Assembly: GCA_900545015.1 (NCBI GenBank)
Contig: UQXJ01000002.1
Coordinates: forward strand, 1 to 64,000
Length of the DNA stretch: 64,000 bases
Origin: an uncultured Mollicutes bacterium
GTDB taxonomy: Bacteria > Bacillota_I > Bacilli_A > RFN20 > CAG-826
Direction: 5' to 3'
The notes beneath the pieces are model-generated. The model did not search any database. It had not been told where the DNA came from and worked only from the letters and a program-made list of their open reading frames with translations. A program made the position numbers and the translations under genes. Shown piece after piece: positions 52,164-61,247 of this stretch. The stretch's first letter is position 1, and each line of letters starts with the position of its first letter.

Positions 52164-53357
52164 ATGAATATAGTAGATAGATTTAAAAAAATAATTGCTT
52201 TTGATACAGTAAGTGATGAAAATTCATCAACTTATCCATCAACAAAAACTCAATTTGAATTTGGAAAAATGCTTGTTGAAGATTTACATGAAATTGGTGT
52301 AACAAATGCTTATCAAGACGAACATGGCGTAATTTATGGTTTTATTGATGCTAATAAAGAAAAAACAATTGGTTTAATTGCTCATATGGATACAGCACCA
52401 ACTATTGCTGGAGGAATTAAAAATCCTAGAATTATTGAAAAATATAATGGTGAAGCAATTAAATTAAATGAAAAATACACTATGTCACCTAGTGATTTTC
52501 CTGTTTTAAAAACAGTAGTTGGTGAAGAGCTAATGGTAACAGATGGCGAACATCTTTTAGGTGGAGATGATAAAGCTGGAATCGCTATTATTTTTGAATT
52601 TGCTAAATATTTTAATGATCACAAAGATGAATTTAATTACAATTTAGCTATTTCATTTACGTGCGATGAAGAAATTGGAAGAGGTGCTTCTAAATTTGAT
52701 GTTAAAAAAATGAAAGCTGACATTGCTTATACACTTGATGGTGAATCAATTTATGAAGGAAATTTTGAAAATTTCAATGCAGCAAGTGCTAGAGTTGTTA
52801 TTAGTGGCGTCGGTGTTCATCCAGGGATGGCAAAAAATATTATGGTCAATGCTTGCTTAGTAGGCATAGATTTTAATAACGAACTTCCTAAAGATATGAT
52901 TCCATCTAAAACTGAAGGCTATGAAGGATTTATTCATCTTGATGAATTTAAAGGTGATGTTGAACACGTTGAAATGAGCTATATTTTAAGAGATCATGAT
53001 AAAGAAAAACTTGAAAATAAAAAAGAATTATTAGTTAAAGCAAAAGCTGCTGCTTTAAAGAAATATCCAAAAGCTCATATCGAATTAATGATTAAAGATG
53101 ACTATAGAAATATGAGAGATTATTTCATAAAAGATATGAAAGCAATCGAACTTATTAATAAAGCTTACATTGAATCTCACAATAGAATTGAGTATTTACC
53201 AATTAGAGGTGGGACAGATGGAGCAACAATTACTTATATGGGACTCCCATGTCCAAACTTAGGAGTGGGCGATTTTAATCCTCATGGTAGATTTGAATTT
53301 GTGTCTCTTACACAAATGAAAAAAATGGTTGAAATTCTTAAGTATTTATTAAAATAG
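52164..53357 (+). CDS. pepT: peptidase T (tripeptide aminopeptidase)
   Basis: A 397-residue M20 zinc peptidase. The first metal motif is LIAHMDTAP (about 73-81), then GGDDKAGIA (about 133-141), catalytic FTCDEEIGRG (about 171-180) and the late metal region PIRGGTDGA...GVGDFNPHG. It removes the N-terminal residue from tripeptides in the cytoplasm. Consistent with an amino-acid scavenger. Confidence 0.95.
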   Translation: MNIVDRFKKIIAFDTVSDENSSTYPSTKTQFEFGKMLVEDLHEIGVTNAYQDEHGVIYGFIDANKEKTIGLIAHMDTAPTIAGGIKNPRIIEKYNGEAIKLNEKYTMSPSDFPVLKTVVGEELMVTDGEHLLGGDDKAGIAIIFEFAKYFNDHKDEFNYNLAISFTCDEEIGRGASKFDVKKMKADIAYTLDGESIYEGNFENFNAASARVVISGVGVHPGMAKNIMVNACLVGIDFNNELPKDMIPSKTEGYEGFIHLDEFKGDVEHVEMSYILRDHDKEKLENKKELLVKAKAAALKKYPKAHIELMIKDDYRNMRDYFIKDMKAIELINKAYIESHNRIEYLPIRGGTDGATITYMGLPCPNLGVGDFNPHGRFEFVSLTQMKKMVEILKYLLK

Positions 53358-53381
53358 TTGAGATTTGCAAGGTTTTTCACT

Positions 53382-53409
53382 AAAAAGGGTTTAAAATAAA
53401 TCCTTTTTT
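53382..53409 (+). terminator. pepT terminator
   Basis: AAAAAGGGTTTA pairs with TAAATCCTTTTT (12 bp, one G-T) around AAA. A TTTGCAAGGTTTTT motif copy lies between it and the stop codon. Confidence 0.85.
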
Positions 53410-53535
53410 AAAAGGTTATTTGCTTATAAAACGTTTTAAAAAACCCAGAACTTAACTTAAAAATTAGGTGTTTAATTTTAAGAATGATTAAAACTATAAA
53501 ATGTAGTAGAATAACAACGCTAAAGGAGTAAAAGT

Positions 53536-54003
53536 ATGGAAACGATTTCTTGGGATGAATATTTTATGGGTATTGCTTTATTAAGCGCAAAAAGAAGTAA
53601 AGATCCTTCTACACAAGTTGGAGCATGTATCGTTGATGAAGACAATAAAGTTGTTTCAATCGGATATAATGGCATGCCAAGAAAAGTTGATGAAAGTCAA
53701 TTAACTTGGAACAAAGGTGAAGGACTTGATTCTAAATATTTATATGTTTGCCATGCTGAATTTAATGCAATTTTAAACACAAGAAATGGAAGTAGTTTAA
53801 AAGGATGCACAGTTTATGTTACTCTCTTCCCTTGTAATGAATGTGCAAAAGCAATTATTCAAGTTGGCATTAAAAAAGTTATTTATTTAAGTGATAAATA
53901 TAAAGATTCAACAGAAACACAAGCAAGTAAGAAATTATTAACTTTAGCTGGTGTTGAATTTGAACAATATAAAGGAAGATATAGCGAAATTTTATTAAAA
54001 TAA
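53536..54003 (+). CDS. deoxycytidylate deaminase (ComEB-like)
   Basis: A 155-residue zinc deaminase. The zinc motifs are CHAEFNAIL (about 74-82, with catalytic Glu) and PCNECAKAI (about 102-110). SKDPSTQVGACIVD and GYNGMPR are typical of dCMP deaminases. It converts dCMP to dUMP for dTMP synthesis. AAAGGAG precedes the start, and ecfA1 begins directly after its stop codon. Confidence 0.92.
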   Translation: METISWDEYFMGIALLSAKRSKDPSTQVGACIVDEDNKVVSIGYNGMPRKVDESQLTWNKGEGLDSKYLYVCHAEFNAILNTRNGSSLKGCTVYVTLFPCNECAKAIIQVGIKKVIYLSDKYKDSTETQASKKLLTLAGVEFEQYKGRYSEILLK

Positions 54004-54825
54004 ATGGAAAAAGCAATTGAAGTTAGAAATTTAAATTTCTCTTACGAGGATGGTATTCCTGTACTAAAAGATGTATCGTTTGACGTCGATAAAGGCGAAT
54101 ATGTTACATTAATTGGTCATAATGGAAGTGGAAAATCAACACTTTCTAAACTTTTAGCATACCTTGTTGAACCTAAAAGTGGAGAAATTTTTATTAATGG
54201 TCATATTTTAAATGAAAGTTATGAACCAACTTTAAGAAAAACTTTAGGAATTGTTTTTCAAAATCCAGACAACCAATTTATCGGCTCAACGGTTGAAAGT
54301 GATATTGCATTTGGACTTGAAAATAGAGAAGTTGAAAGAGAAAAAATGATTGAACTTGTGAAGAAATATTCTGCACTTGTTAATATGGATAAATTTTTAA
54401 AAAGAGCACCAGATGAATTAAGCGGTGGTCAAAAACAACGTGTTGCTATCGCTGGAATTTTAGCTCTTGGACTAAAAATTATTATTTTTGATGAATCTAC
54501 ATCAATGCTTGATCCAGAAGGCGTTGAAGATATTAAATCTTTAATATTTAAAATGAAAAAAGATGATCCTGAATTAACTTTTATTTCAATTACTCATGAT
54601 ATTGAGGAAGCTTATTTAAGTGATAGAGTAATTATCTTAAATGATGGAAAGATTTTTAAAGAAGGAACCCCTAACGAAGTATTTAAAAACGAAGAAGAAA
54701 TAAAAAGTATTGGCTTAGATATTCCTTTTGTATTAAAAGTTAAGAATTCTTTAAAAGAAAAAGGAATTGACGTTCCTGAATCAATAAATTCAATAGAAGG
54801 ACTTGCAGAATTTATATGTCATTAA
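54004..54825 (+). CDS. ecfA1: ECF transporter ATPase EcfA1
   Basis: A 273-residue ABC ATPase with Walker A GHNGSGKST (about 38-46), the ECF Q-loop VFQNPDNQFIGSTVE, signature LSGGQKQRVAIAG and Walker B IIFDESTSMLDPEG, where Ser replaces the usual Pro as is typical for EcfA1. With EcfA2 and EcfT it forms the energising module shared by vitamin S components such as the FolT-like protein encoded at 49.5 kb. The gene overlaps ecfA2 by 10 nt. Confidence 0.96.
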   Translation: MEKAIEVRNLNFSYEDGIPVLKDVSFDVDKGEYVTLIGHNGSGKSTLSKLLAYLVEPKSGEIFINGHILNESYEPTLRKTLGIVFQNPDNQFIGSTVESDIAFGLENREVEREKMIELVKKYSALVNMDKFLKRAPDELSGGQKQRVAIAGILALGLKIIIFDESTSMLDPEGVEDIKSLIFKMKKDDPELTFISITHDIEEAYLSDRVIILNDGKIFKEGTPNEVFKNEEEIKSIGLDIPFVLKVKNSLKEKGIDVPESINSIEGLAEFICH

Positions 54826-55718
54826 TCGAAACAAGAAATTTAACATATATTTATGATAAAAAAGACCCTAACGGATTTGATGCATTACATGATATAAACA
54901 TTCAAATTGAAAAGGGAGATTTTGTTGCAATTGTTGGAAAAACAGGCAGTGGAAAATCTACTCTTGTTCAAACTTTTAATGCGCTTTTATTACCTACAAG
55001 TGGTGAAACTAGAGTTGAAAATTTTATTATTACTGGTGACAAAAAAAGATTAAAAAAAGAATTAAAAGAACTCCCTATTGAAGCTCAAAAAGACAATAAG
55101 AAACTTTCGAAACTTAGGAAAAAAGTAGGAATGGTTTTTCAATTCCCAGAATATCAACTTTTTGCTGAAAATGTTTTAAAAGATGTTATGTTTGGGCCAA
55201 AGAACTTTGGATTAAGTGAAGAAGAAGCTAAAAAGAAATCAATTGAAGCTTTAAAAAGCGTTGGTTTAAACGAAAAATATTATCAAAAATCTCCTTTCGA
55301 ATTAAGTGGAGGAGAAAAACGTAGAGTTGCTATTGCTGGAATTTTAGCAAGTGAACCTGAAGTTTTAATTCTTGATGAGCCTACAGCTGGACTTGATCCA
55401 ATTGGTAAAAGAGAAATCATGGAACTTATTAAAAAATATCATGAAAGTGGAGACAAAACTATTATTGTTGTCACTCATGATATGGATATAGTTTTAAATT
55501 ATGCTAAGAAAGTTATTGTTTTAAGTGACTCTAAACTTATTGAAACTTTAACTCCTAGTGAGCTTTTTAATACACATGATTTAACTAATTATTCATTAGA
55601 GATTCCAACTATCTATAAATTTAAGAACTTACTAAAAAGTAATGGATTTGCAGGGTTTTTGGATGATAAAAACGATTTTAACTCAATAATTGATGAGATT
55701 ACGAGGGTGAAAAAATGA
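54816..55718 (+). CDS. ecfA2: ECF transporter ATPase EcfA2
   Basis: A 300-residue ABC ATPase: Walker A GKTGSGKST (about 41-49), Q-loop VFQFPEYQLFAENV, signature LSGGEKRRVAIAG, Walker B LILDEPTAGLDP. It has a lysine-rich insertion (about 74-102) before the Q-loop. Second ATPase of the ECF module. Near the 3' end its coding sequence contains a copy of the dispersed TTTGCAGGGTTTTT motif. It overlaps ecfT by 4 nt (ATGA). Confidence 0.96.
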   Translation: MSLIETRNLTYIYDKKDPNGFDALHDINIQIEKGDFVAIVGKTGSGKSTLVQTFNALLLPTSGETRVENFIITGDKKRLKKELKELPIEAQKDNKKLSKLRKKVGMVFQFPEYQLFAENVLKDVMFGPKNFGLSEEEAKKKSIEALKSVGLNEKYYQKSPFELSGGEKRRVAIAGILASEPEVLILDEPTAGLDPIGKREIMELIKKYHESGDKTIIVVTHDMDIVLNYAKKVIVLSDSKLIETLTPSELFNTHDLTNYSLEIPTIYKFKNLLKSNGFAGFLDDKNDFNSIIDEITRVKK

Positions 55719-56605
55719 GCAATGTATTTGGACAACTAACACATTACAACACCGTAATTCATCGTATTGATGCACGTGTTAAATTCTTTGGCTTAATCGC
55801 TTTAATGGTGGTTTGCTTTTTAAATTATGGAAATTATGCAAATCGTTTTATTATTCTCGGCGCATTAGCATTAATTATTTATATCATCATGCTTTTAGGA
55901 AAAGTTTCACTTTTATCTCTTCTTAAAAACTTAAAAGGACTTTGGATAATGATGATATTTTTACTCATAATATTTGTTTTTGTTCCTTCTAGAACTGGTT
56001 CAACTGATTCATATCATGAAATGTTTCGTTTTAACGATAATTACATTATTTATTGGGAAGGATTATTCCAAACACTTCATGTCTTTTTAAGACTTGTTTT
56101 AATGGTTGCTTTAACTTTAATTTTAACTTCAACAACTGAACCAATGGATATAACTTACGCACTTGAATGGTATTTATATCCTTTAAAATTATTAAAGTTC
56201 CCAACTCAAATCATAACAATGATTATTTCACTTGCTTTAAGATTTATTCCAACACTTTTAGGTGAATCTCAAAAGATTATGAAAGCTCAAAAAAGTAGAG
56301 GCGTTGATTATGATAGAGGTTTTTTAAGCCAAAAAATTAAAAGTATTACAACTTTAATTGTCCCTTTACTTATTAGTTGTTTCTCAAAATCAACAGAATT
56401 ATCTCTAGCAATGGTCGCTAGAGGTTATGATCCATATGCGAAAAGAACAAGTTATAAAATTTTAAAATTTAGAAAATATGATGCTTTTGCTCTCACCTTC
56501 ATTTTGATAATTTTAGCGACCTTCATCACTTTAAGCTGCTTAGCAATTTATTATCCAGGTGCAGATAATTTCTTAAAATTATTTTTTGGAATTGAGGCTT
56601 TTTAA
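55715..56605 (+). CDS. ecfT: ECF transporter transmembrane component EcfT
   Basis: A 296-residue membrane protein with about five helices. The two Ala-Arg-Gly-type coupling motifs that contact the ATPases are AQKSRGVDYDRG (about 192-203) and MVARGYDPYAKRT (about 236-248). The order ecfA1-ecfA2-ecfT-truA is conserved across Firmicutes. It starts in an ATGA overlap with ecfA2. Confidence 0.95.
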   Translation: MSNVFGQLTHYNTVIHRIDARVKFFGLIALMVVCFLNYGNYANRFIILGALALIIYIIMLLGKVSLLSLLKNLKGLWIMMIFLLIIFVFVPSRTGSTDSYHEMFRFNDNYIIYWEGLFQTLHVFLRLVLMVALTLILTSTTEPMDITYALEWYLYPLKLLKFPTQIITMIISLALRFIPTLLGESQKIMKAQKSRGVDYDRGFLSQKIKSITTLIVPLLISCFSKSTELSLAMVARGYDPYAKRTSYKILKFRKYDAFALTFILIILATFITLSCLAIYYPGADNFLKLFFGIEAF

Positions 56606-57334
56606 ATGAGATATTTACTTTGCTTTTCTTATGATGGAACTGACTTTTATGGATATGCAAAGCAAGTCAATACGCTTACAATTCAAGGCGAAGTTGAAGA
56701 AAAATTATCTTTAATTTTTAATGAAGAAATTAAGATTAATGCAAGTGGAAGAACTGATAAAGGCGTACACGCTTATAATCAATACGCACACTTTGATAGC
56801 GATAAAGAAATTAATGTAGAAAAACTAACTTATTCATTAAATAAGCTTCTAAATAAAGGCATTTTTGTGAAATATGTGAAAACTGTTGATAACGATTTTC
56901 ATTCAAGATTTAACGCAAAATGCAAAATTTATGAATACAAAATCAAGGTTAATAACTACTTACCTTTTGAAAGAAATTATGTTTATTTTTTTAAAAATCT
57001 AAATTTAAATAAAATTGAAGAAGCTTCAAAATTATTTATTGGCGAACATTCATTTAAAAATTTTACGAGTAAACCTGATGATGAAAATAATTTCGTTAGG
57101 AACATTTTTGATATCAAAATAATTCACGAAGGAGATTATTGTTTTCTAGATTTTTTAGGTGATGGATTTATGAGATATGAAATTCGAAAAATCGTAGGTT
57201 CTCTCATTGCTTATGCAACTGATAAAATTGATTTAAAAACTCTAAAAGAGTATTTAGACAAAAGTGAAAGAGATATAATCAACTTCCAAGCACCTAGCCA
57301 AGGCCTTTATTTAAAAGACGTAATTTATAAATAA
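56606..57334 (+). CDS. truA: tRNA pseudouridine synthase A
   Basis: A 242-residue TruA. SYDGTDFYGYAKQ starts the protein, and the catalytic Asp is in ASGRTDKGVHA (about 47-57). FRDFTS-like HSFKNFTS and DFLGDGFMRYEIRKIVG follow. It makes pseudouridine at positions 38-40 of tRNA anticodon arms. The ATG directly follows the ecfT TAA. Confidence 0.96.
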   Translation: MRYLLCFSYDGTDFYGYAKQVNTLTIQGEVEEKLSLIFNEEIKINASGRTDKGVHAYNQYAHFDSDKEINVEKLTYSLNKLLNKGIFVKYVKTVDNDFHSRFNAKCKIYEYKIKVNNYLPFERNYVYFFKNLNLNKIEEASKLFIGEHSFKNFTSKPDDENNFVRNIFDIKIIHEGDYCFLDFLGDGFMRYEIRKIVGSLIAYATDKIDLKTLKEYLDKSERDIINFQAPSQGLYLKDVIYK

Positions 57335-57411
57335 ACGCAATTAAAATTCAAAAATATTGAGGATACTACTTAAAAGTAGTAAAATAATTCCATTAAAGGA
57401 GATTTTTTAGT

Positions 57412-58116
57412 ATGGGTAGACATTTTGAAGTCAGAGCCGCATCTATGGCAGCAACTGCAAAGAAAAAAAGTGCAATTTACATGCGTGCATCTAAAGAAAT
57501 TTATATGGCCGCAAAAAGAGGTGTCCCTGATCCAAACTCCAATCTTGCTTTAAGAGCAGCAATTGATAAATATAGAAAACAATGTCCAAAAGATGTTATT
57601 GATAGAGCAATTAAAAAAGCTCAAGGTGGCGATGCTACTAACTATATTGAAGGAAGATATGAAGCATATGGACCAGCAGGTTCTTACATTATTATTGACA
57701 CATTAACTGATAACTCAAATAGAGCTTTAGTTAACGTAAGAACAATTATTACAAAAAAAGGTGGTCACTTAGGTGATGTATCTTATAACTTCGAACAAGT
57801 TGGAATCTTAGATTTTAAATTTGATGGAACAGTTGAAAACTTAGAAGAAATGTTAATCTTAGGTGATGTTGATGTTAAAGAAATCACTGTTGAAGATGGC
57901 GTTGCTGAAGTTATCGTTGAACCAAGTGCATTTGCGAAAGCAAAAGAAGTTTTAGCAGATAACGGAATTACTGAATTTGAAGCTGCAGAAGTTACAATGA
58001 AGGCAAATGATCCAATTACACTCGAAGGCGAAGAATTAAGAAAATTCCAAGAATTATTAGATATGCTTGATGATTGTGAAGATGTTCAAGCAGTTTATCA
58101 CAACGTATCACTTTAA
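57412..58116 (+). CDS. YebC/PmpR family protein
   Basis: A 234-residue YebC-family protein with GRHFEVRAASMAATAKKK near the start, IDRAIKKAQGGD and YEAYGPAGSYIIIDTLTDN in the first domain, and two further alpha/beta domains. The family was annotated as transcriptional regulators, and recent work ties it to translation of difficult peptide stretches. AAAGGAG precedes the ATG. Confidence 0.93.
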   Translation: MGRHFEVRAASMAATAKKKSAIYMRASKEIYMAAKRGVPDPNSNLALRAAIDKYRKQCPKDVIDRAIKKAQGGDATNYIEGRYEAYGPAGSYIIIDTLTDNSNRALVNVRTIITKKGGHLGDVSYNFEQVGILDFKFDGTVENLEEMLILGDVDVKEITVEDGVAEVIVEPSAFAKAKEVLADNGITEFEAAEVTMKANDPITLEGEELRKFQELLDMLDDCEDVQAVYHNVSL

Positions 58117-58145
58117 TTTGCGCATAAGCGAAAGGAGTTATGACT

Positions 58146-58421
58146 ATGGCAGAAGTTAAAAAAGTAACTAAAAAGGCTGTAGAAGCAAAAGAAACAAAAG
58201 ACGTTAAAAAGGCAGCTCCTAAAAAGAAAAAAGTTTATCACCTTAAAAAAGTTGATGGTAAATGGGAAGTTATTCTTAAAGAAGGAGAAAAAGTCATTAA
58301 GAAATTTGATACTAAAGAAGAAGCAATGGCATATTGTGAAGTTTTAGTTAAGAATCAAGATGGCACACTTCTTGTTCATGCATCAAAAGGAAAATCAAAA
58401 GGTAGATTTATTAAATCATAA
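58146..58421 (+). CDS. DUF2188 domain protein
   Basis: A 91-residue basic protein. A lysine/alanine-rich N-terminal tail (about 1-28) precedes a DUF2188 domain (VYHLKKVDGKWEVILKEGEK ... EEAMAYCEVLVKNQDGTLLVH). AGGAG at 58133-58137 fits the ATG at 58146 (8 nt spacing) better than the one at 58140 (2 nt). Small, probably cytoplasmic; the function of DUF2188 is unknown. It sits between yebC and the yqeY-like gene. Confidence 0.75.
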   Translation: MAEVKKVTKKAVEAKETKDVKKAAPKKKKVYHLKKVDGKWEVILKEGEKVIKKFDTKEEAMAYCEVLVKNQDGTLLVHASKGKSKGRFIKS

Positions 58422-58432
58422 GGATTAAAAAT

Positions 58433-58855
58433 ATGTTGATTGATAATATTAAAAAAGAAAAGCTAATAGCTTTTAAGAATAAGGATAACAACAAAAGAGC
58501 AGTTCTTGAAATTGTTATCAATAAATATATGATTGCTGGTTATGAAGCAAAAGCTAGTGGGAAAGAACTTAGTGATGCTGATTTAATCAAAATCATCTCT
58601 AAAACACTTAAAGAATTGGAAGAAGAAAAAGCAAGCTACGAAAAAGCAAATAGAGTTGATACAGTAAATGATATCAATGCTCAAATTGAAGTTTTAAGTG
58701 CTTATCTTCCTAAATTAATGTCTGAAGAAGAAATTAAAAATGTTATTCTTTCTTTAGAAGATAAGAGCGTACCTGCTGTTATGAAACATTTTAAAACAAA
58801 TTATAACGGCAAATGCGATATGGCTCTTGTAAATAAAGTATTAAAGAGTTTATAA
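58433..58855 (+). CDS. GatB/YqeY domain protein
   Basis: A 140-residue helical protein with the YqeY pattern MLIDNIKKEKLIAFKNKDNNKRAVLE at the start and YLPKLMSEEEI in the middle. The domain resembles the tRNA-binding tail of GatB, but the free-standing protein's role is unsettled. AAGGA precedes the start. A perfect hairpin follows the stop codon directly. Confidence 0.9.
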   Translation: MLIDNIKKEKLIAFKNKDNNKRAVLEIVINKYMIAGYEAKASGKELSDADLIKIISKTLKELEEEKASYEKANRVDTVNDINAQIEVLSAYLPKLMSEEEIKNVILSLEDKSVPAVMKHFKTNYNGKCDMALVNKVLKSL

Positions 58856-58882
58856 TTTATAGGCTTGTTTCAAGCCTATAAA
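58856..58882 (+). other. 12-bp hairpin between the yqeY-like gene and tRNA-Trp
   Basis: TTTATAGGCTTG and CAAGCCTATAAA form a perfect 12-bp stem with loop TTT, beginning right after the stop codon and ending 4 nt before the tRNA. There is no T run, so it is probably a processing or stability element rather than a terminator. Confidence 0.6.
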
Positions 58883-58886
58883 CAAT

Positions 58887-58960
58887 GGGGATTTAGTTTA
58901 ATGGTAGAGCAGCGGTCTCCAAAACCGTTGATAAGGGTTCGATTCCTTTAATCCCCGCCA
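58887..58960 (+). tRNA. tRNA-Trp(CCA)
   Basis: A 74-nt cloverleaf with encoded CCA. Acceptor GGGGATT/AATCCCC is perfect. The anticodon loop CTCCAAA gives CCA, so it reads UGG only, in line with UGA as a stop. Confidence 0.95.
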
Positions 58961-58974
58961 TTAATTGAACAAAT

Positions 58975-59005
58975 GACAATGCGGTAGAAAGTATTGTCTT
59001 TTTTT
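58975..59005 (+). terminator. terminator after tRNA-Trp
   Basis: GACAAT/ATTGTC around a 12-nt loop, followed by seven T. Confidence 0.75.
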
Positions 59006-59311
59006 ATGCCTAAACTAAACTTTTTGTTGTTTAAATATGTTAGCGATGCATACGTCAAAATATTATACGTATAAGAATAAAAGAAAAAATCAGTTTTGTT
59101 TTAACTTAGTACTATAATTTCTGACGATCTTTTTTGTCATTCCGCCATTTTTCGCCAGTGAGATTTCAACCCATTTTTAATACTTTTAGAATATGGTAAT
59201 AGATTATCAATTGGCTCTTTATTTATTTTTGATATGTAAATAATAATCTTTATAAATTTAGTTCAATTTAATTATTGAAATGTAATTAAATAATATTATG
59301 AATCTTTTAAC
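59006..59311. other. intergenic region, possible relic sequence
   Basis: AT-rich sequence with a conspicuous less AT-rich patch near 59121-59170 (containing CATTCCGCCATTTTTCGCC) that looks unlike its surroundings and could be a scrap of a mobile element. I see no gene. Confidence 0.3.
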
Positions 59312-59402
59312 AAAACTCCCTTGAATTTTCTTATAAAAAAAACAAAACTCCCTTTATATTTCTTAAATTTTATTGAAAACTCCATTGAATTTTCTTAAAA
59401 TA
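59312..59402 (+). repeat. three tandem 32-bp repeats upstream of AAA ATPase
   Basis: Units start at 59312, 59344 and 59376, an exact 32-bp period. Each begins AAAACTCC followed by a (C/A)TTGAATTTTCTTA-like stretch of about 14 bp (second unit diverged), then about 10 less conserved bases. The array ends about 45 bp before the ATPase ATG. Confidence 0.75.
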
Positions 59403-59447
59403 CAATTAGAAATACGTTTGGCAATAATATAAGAGAGGTTGATAACT

Positions 59448-60803
59448 ATGTATTTTAGAAGAAAAATTGATTCAAAATTATATACATGGCTTAATAATGA
59501 AGATAGAAGTCCTGCATTGGTTGTTGGTATAAGACAATGCGGAAAAACAGAAACTATAAGACAGTTTGTTACTCAAAATGGGTATCAAATCGTAGAAATA
59601 AATTTTTGGACCAATCCAGATTTTAGATTAGATTTTGAAGGTAAATTAGACGTAGATACTATAATTTCTAATCTCTCACTTAGGTTTCCTAATATAGATT
59701 TTAATCCTAAAAAAATAATATTATTCTTTGATGAAATTCAGGATTGTCCTAGAGCAAGACTATCATTTAAGAACTTTAAAGTAGATGGCAGATATATTGT
59801 TATTGGTAGTGGTTCGTATTTAGGCATTAATGGTTATGTCATTGGAGATTCTACGCCTACACCTACTGGGTATGAAGATGTTTTTCATATGAAAACAATG
59901 GATTTTGAAGAATTTTTATGGGCTTTAGGATATAAAGAAGAACAAATTAATTTTTTGTATGAGCGCTTTATTAATAGAAACGCAATACCATTAAACATGT
60001 ATAACTTATATAAAGATATTTTCAATAAATATTTGTGCATTGGCGGATTTCCTAAAGTAGTTAAGGAATATATAAAAACTAATAAGATTATAGATGCATT
60101 CAAGGTATTAAATAGCACTGTATTTGACATGAAGATTGATTTTGGTAGAAGAATGAGCAATAGTGGTAGTCCTGTGTTTAAAGCTGCTGAAGTATCAAGA
60201 ATTCAGAATGTATTTGACCTAATTCCAACATTTCTTGCTAAAAAGAATAAAAGATTTATTGTTTCTAAAGTGCAAGGTGGAACTCAATATGATAAAAATG
60301 ATGCTATTGAATATTTAAAACAAGCTCATATTGTTCAAAAAGTTTATAACGTAGAAGCACCTTCATTACCATTACAGGGTATGCGAATTGAATCACAATT
60401 TAAATTATTTCCTGAGGATATTGGAATTGTTTCTGCTATGTATGGATTAGATTTTGTAGCAGCAGTAAATAGAGGAGAATTAGGACAAGGCAAGGGAGCG
60501 TTATATGAAGCATTAGTGTTTGACGGATTAAGCAAAGCTGACATTGAGCCGTTTTATTTTGCTAAGAAAAGCGGCTTAGAAATAGATTTTGTAATTTCTT
60601 ATGGTGGCTATGCTACTTTAGTTGAGGCTAAAGCTAAAAATGGTAATACTAAGTCTAGTAAAACGGTTATGAGTCATCCTGAACACTATGGCAAAACTAA
60701 ACTTATAAAAATTGGCGATTACAATATTGGTGGTAATGATGATATGGTCACGATACCACATTATCTTGTGTTTATATTAGGCAAACTTAAATACGATTTT
60801 TAA
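59448..60803 (+). CDS. AAA ATPase with DUF4143-type C-terminal domain
   Basis: A 451-residue protein. The P-loop is GIRQCGKTETI (about 27-37), Walker B is IILFFDEIQDCP (about 92-103), and sensor-1 IVIGSGSYLG follows. The C-terminal domain has LEIDFVISYGGYATLVEAKAK (E-x-D...E-x-K), the PD-(D/E)XK-like nuclease pattern of DUF4143. A GAGAGG site selects ATG 59448. This class is abundant in gut bacteria and archaea, but its function is undefined. The upstream 32-bp array may be its binding site. A truncated copy of its 3' end occurs at 63078. Confidence 0.85.
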   Translation: MYFRRKIDSKLYTWLNNEDRSPALVVGIRQCGKTETIRQFVTQNGYQIVEINFWTNPDFRLDFEGKLDVDTIISNLSLRFPNIDFNPKKIILFFDEIQDCPRARLSFKNFKVDGRYIVIGSGSYLGINGYVIGDSTPTPTGYEDVFHMKTMDFEEFLWALGYKEEQINFLYERFINRNAIPLNMYNLYKDIFNKYLCIGGFPKVVKEYIKTNKIIDAFKVLNSTVFDMKIDFGRRMSNSGSPVFKAAEVSRIQNVFDLIPTFLAKKNKRFIVSKVQGGTQYDKNDAIEYLKQAHIVQKVYNVEAPSLPLQGMRIESQFKLFPEDIGIVSAMYGLDFVAAVNRGELGQGKGALYEALVFDGLSKADIEPFYFAKKSGLEIDFVISYGGYATLVEAKAKNGNTKSSKTVMSHPEHYGKTKLIKIGDYNIGGNDDMVTIPHYLVFILGKLKYDF

Positions 60804-61037
60804 TATCATTCAACACCTAATAAATAAATCTTACCTATTTACCAATAAATGAAATACTGATCATGAGAAAATAAGTTTAGCCAATTGATTTTAACTTGTT
60901 TATTTTAAGATTATGTGTGAAGATTTAAATACAACGAAATATACGATGAAGGCTATAAAAGCAAAAAAGGGATAACTATAACTACAATATTTACATTATT
61001 GATAACAATAATATCTAGTTTTTATTGATTTTATCTT

Positions 61038-61247
61038 TTAATTATAATCGTATATAATCTTCCTAAAATTAAACCCATAAAATAAAATAAAAGGTGCGTC
61101 ATAAGGACTGAAAGGTACATTATATATATCAACATAATCGGAACCTCCATTTGAAGCGAGTAATGGTATTTCGTCAAACGTTCTATTGCAATTAACAGGT
61201 GATATTAAGCATTTTATATTTAAAGTAGATGTGTTTATCTTTTTGAA
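61038..61247 (-). pseudogene. possible coding relic
   Basis: Seventy sense codons without a start codon, ending at TAA. The translation looks protein-like (it includes NRTFDEIPLLASNGGSDY and APFILFYGFNFRK). An in-frame stop lies directly upstream. The family is not recognised; it may be the 3' fragment of a lost gene. Confidence 0.3.

Noticed and set aside
58887..58960. tRNA-Trp as attachment site of an integrated element
   Set aside because: The region downstream is accessory, but I find no second copy of the tRNA 3' end and no integrase in the remaining 5 kb.
59121..59180. Insertion sequence remnant
   Set aside because: A less AT-rich patch stands out, but no inverted repeats or transposase motif can be shown.
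59312..59402. CRISPR array
   Set aside because: The three 32-bp units are degenerate, are directly adjacent without unique spacers, and no cas genes are nearby.
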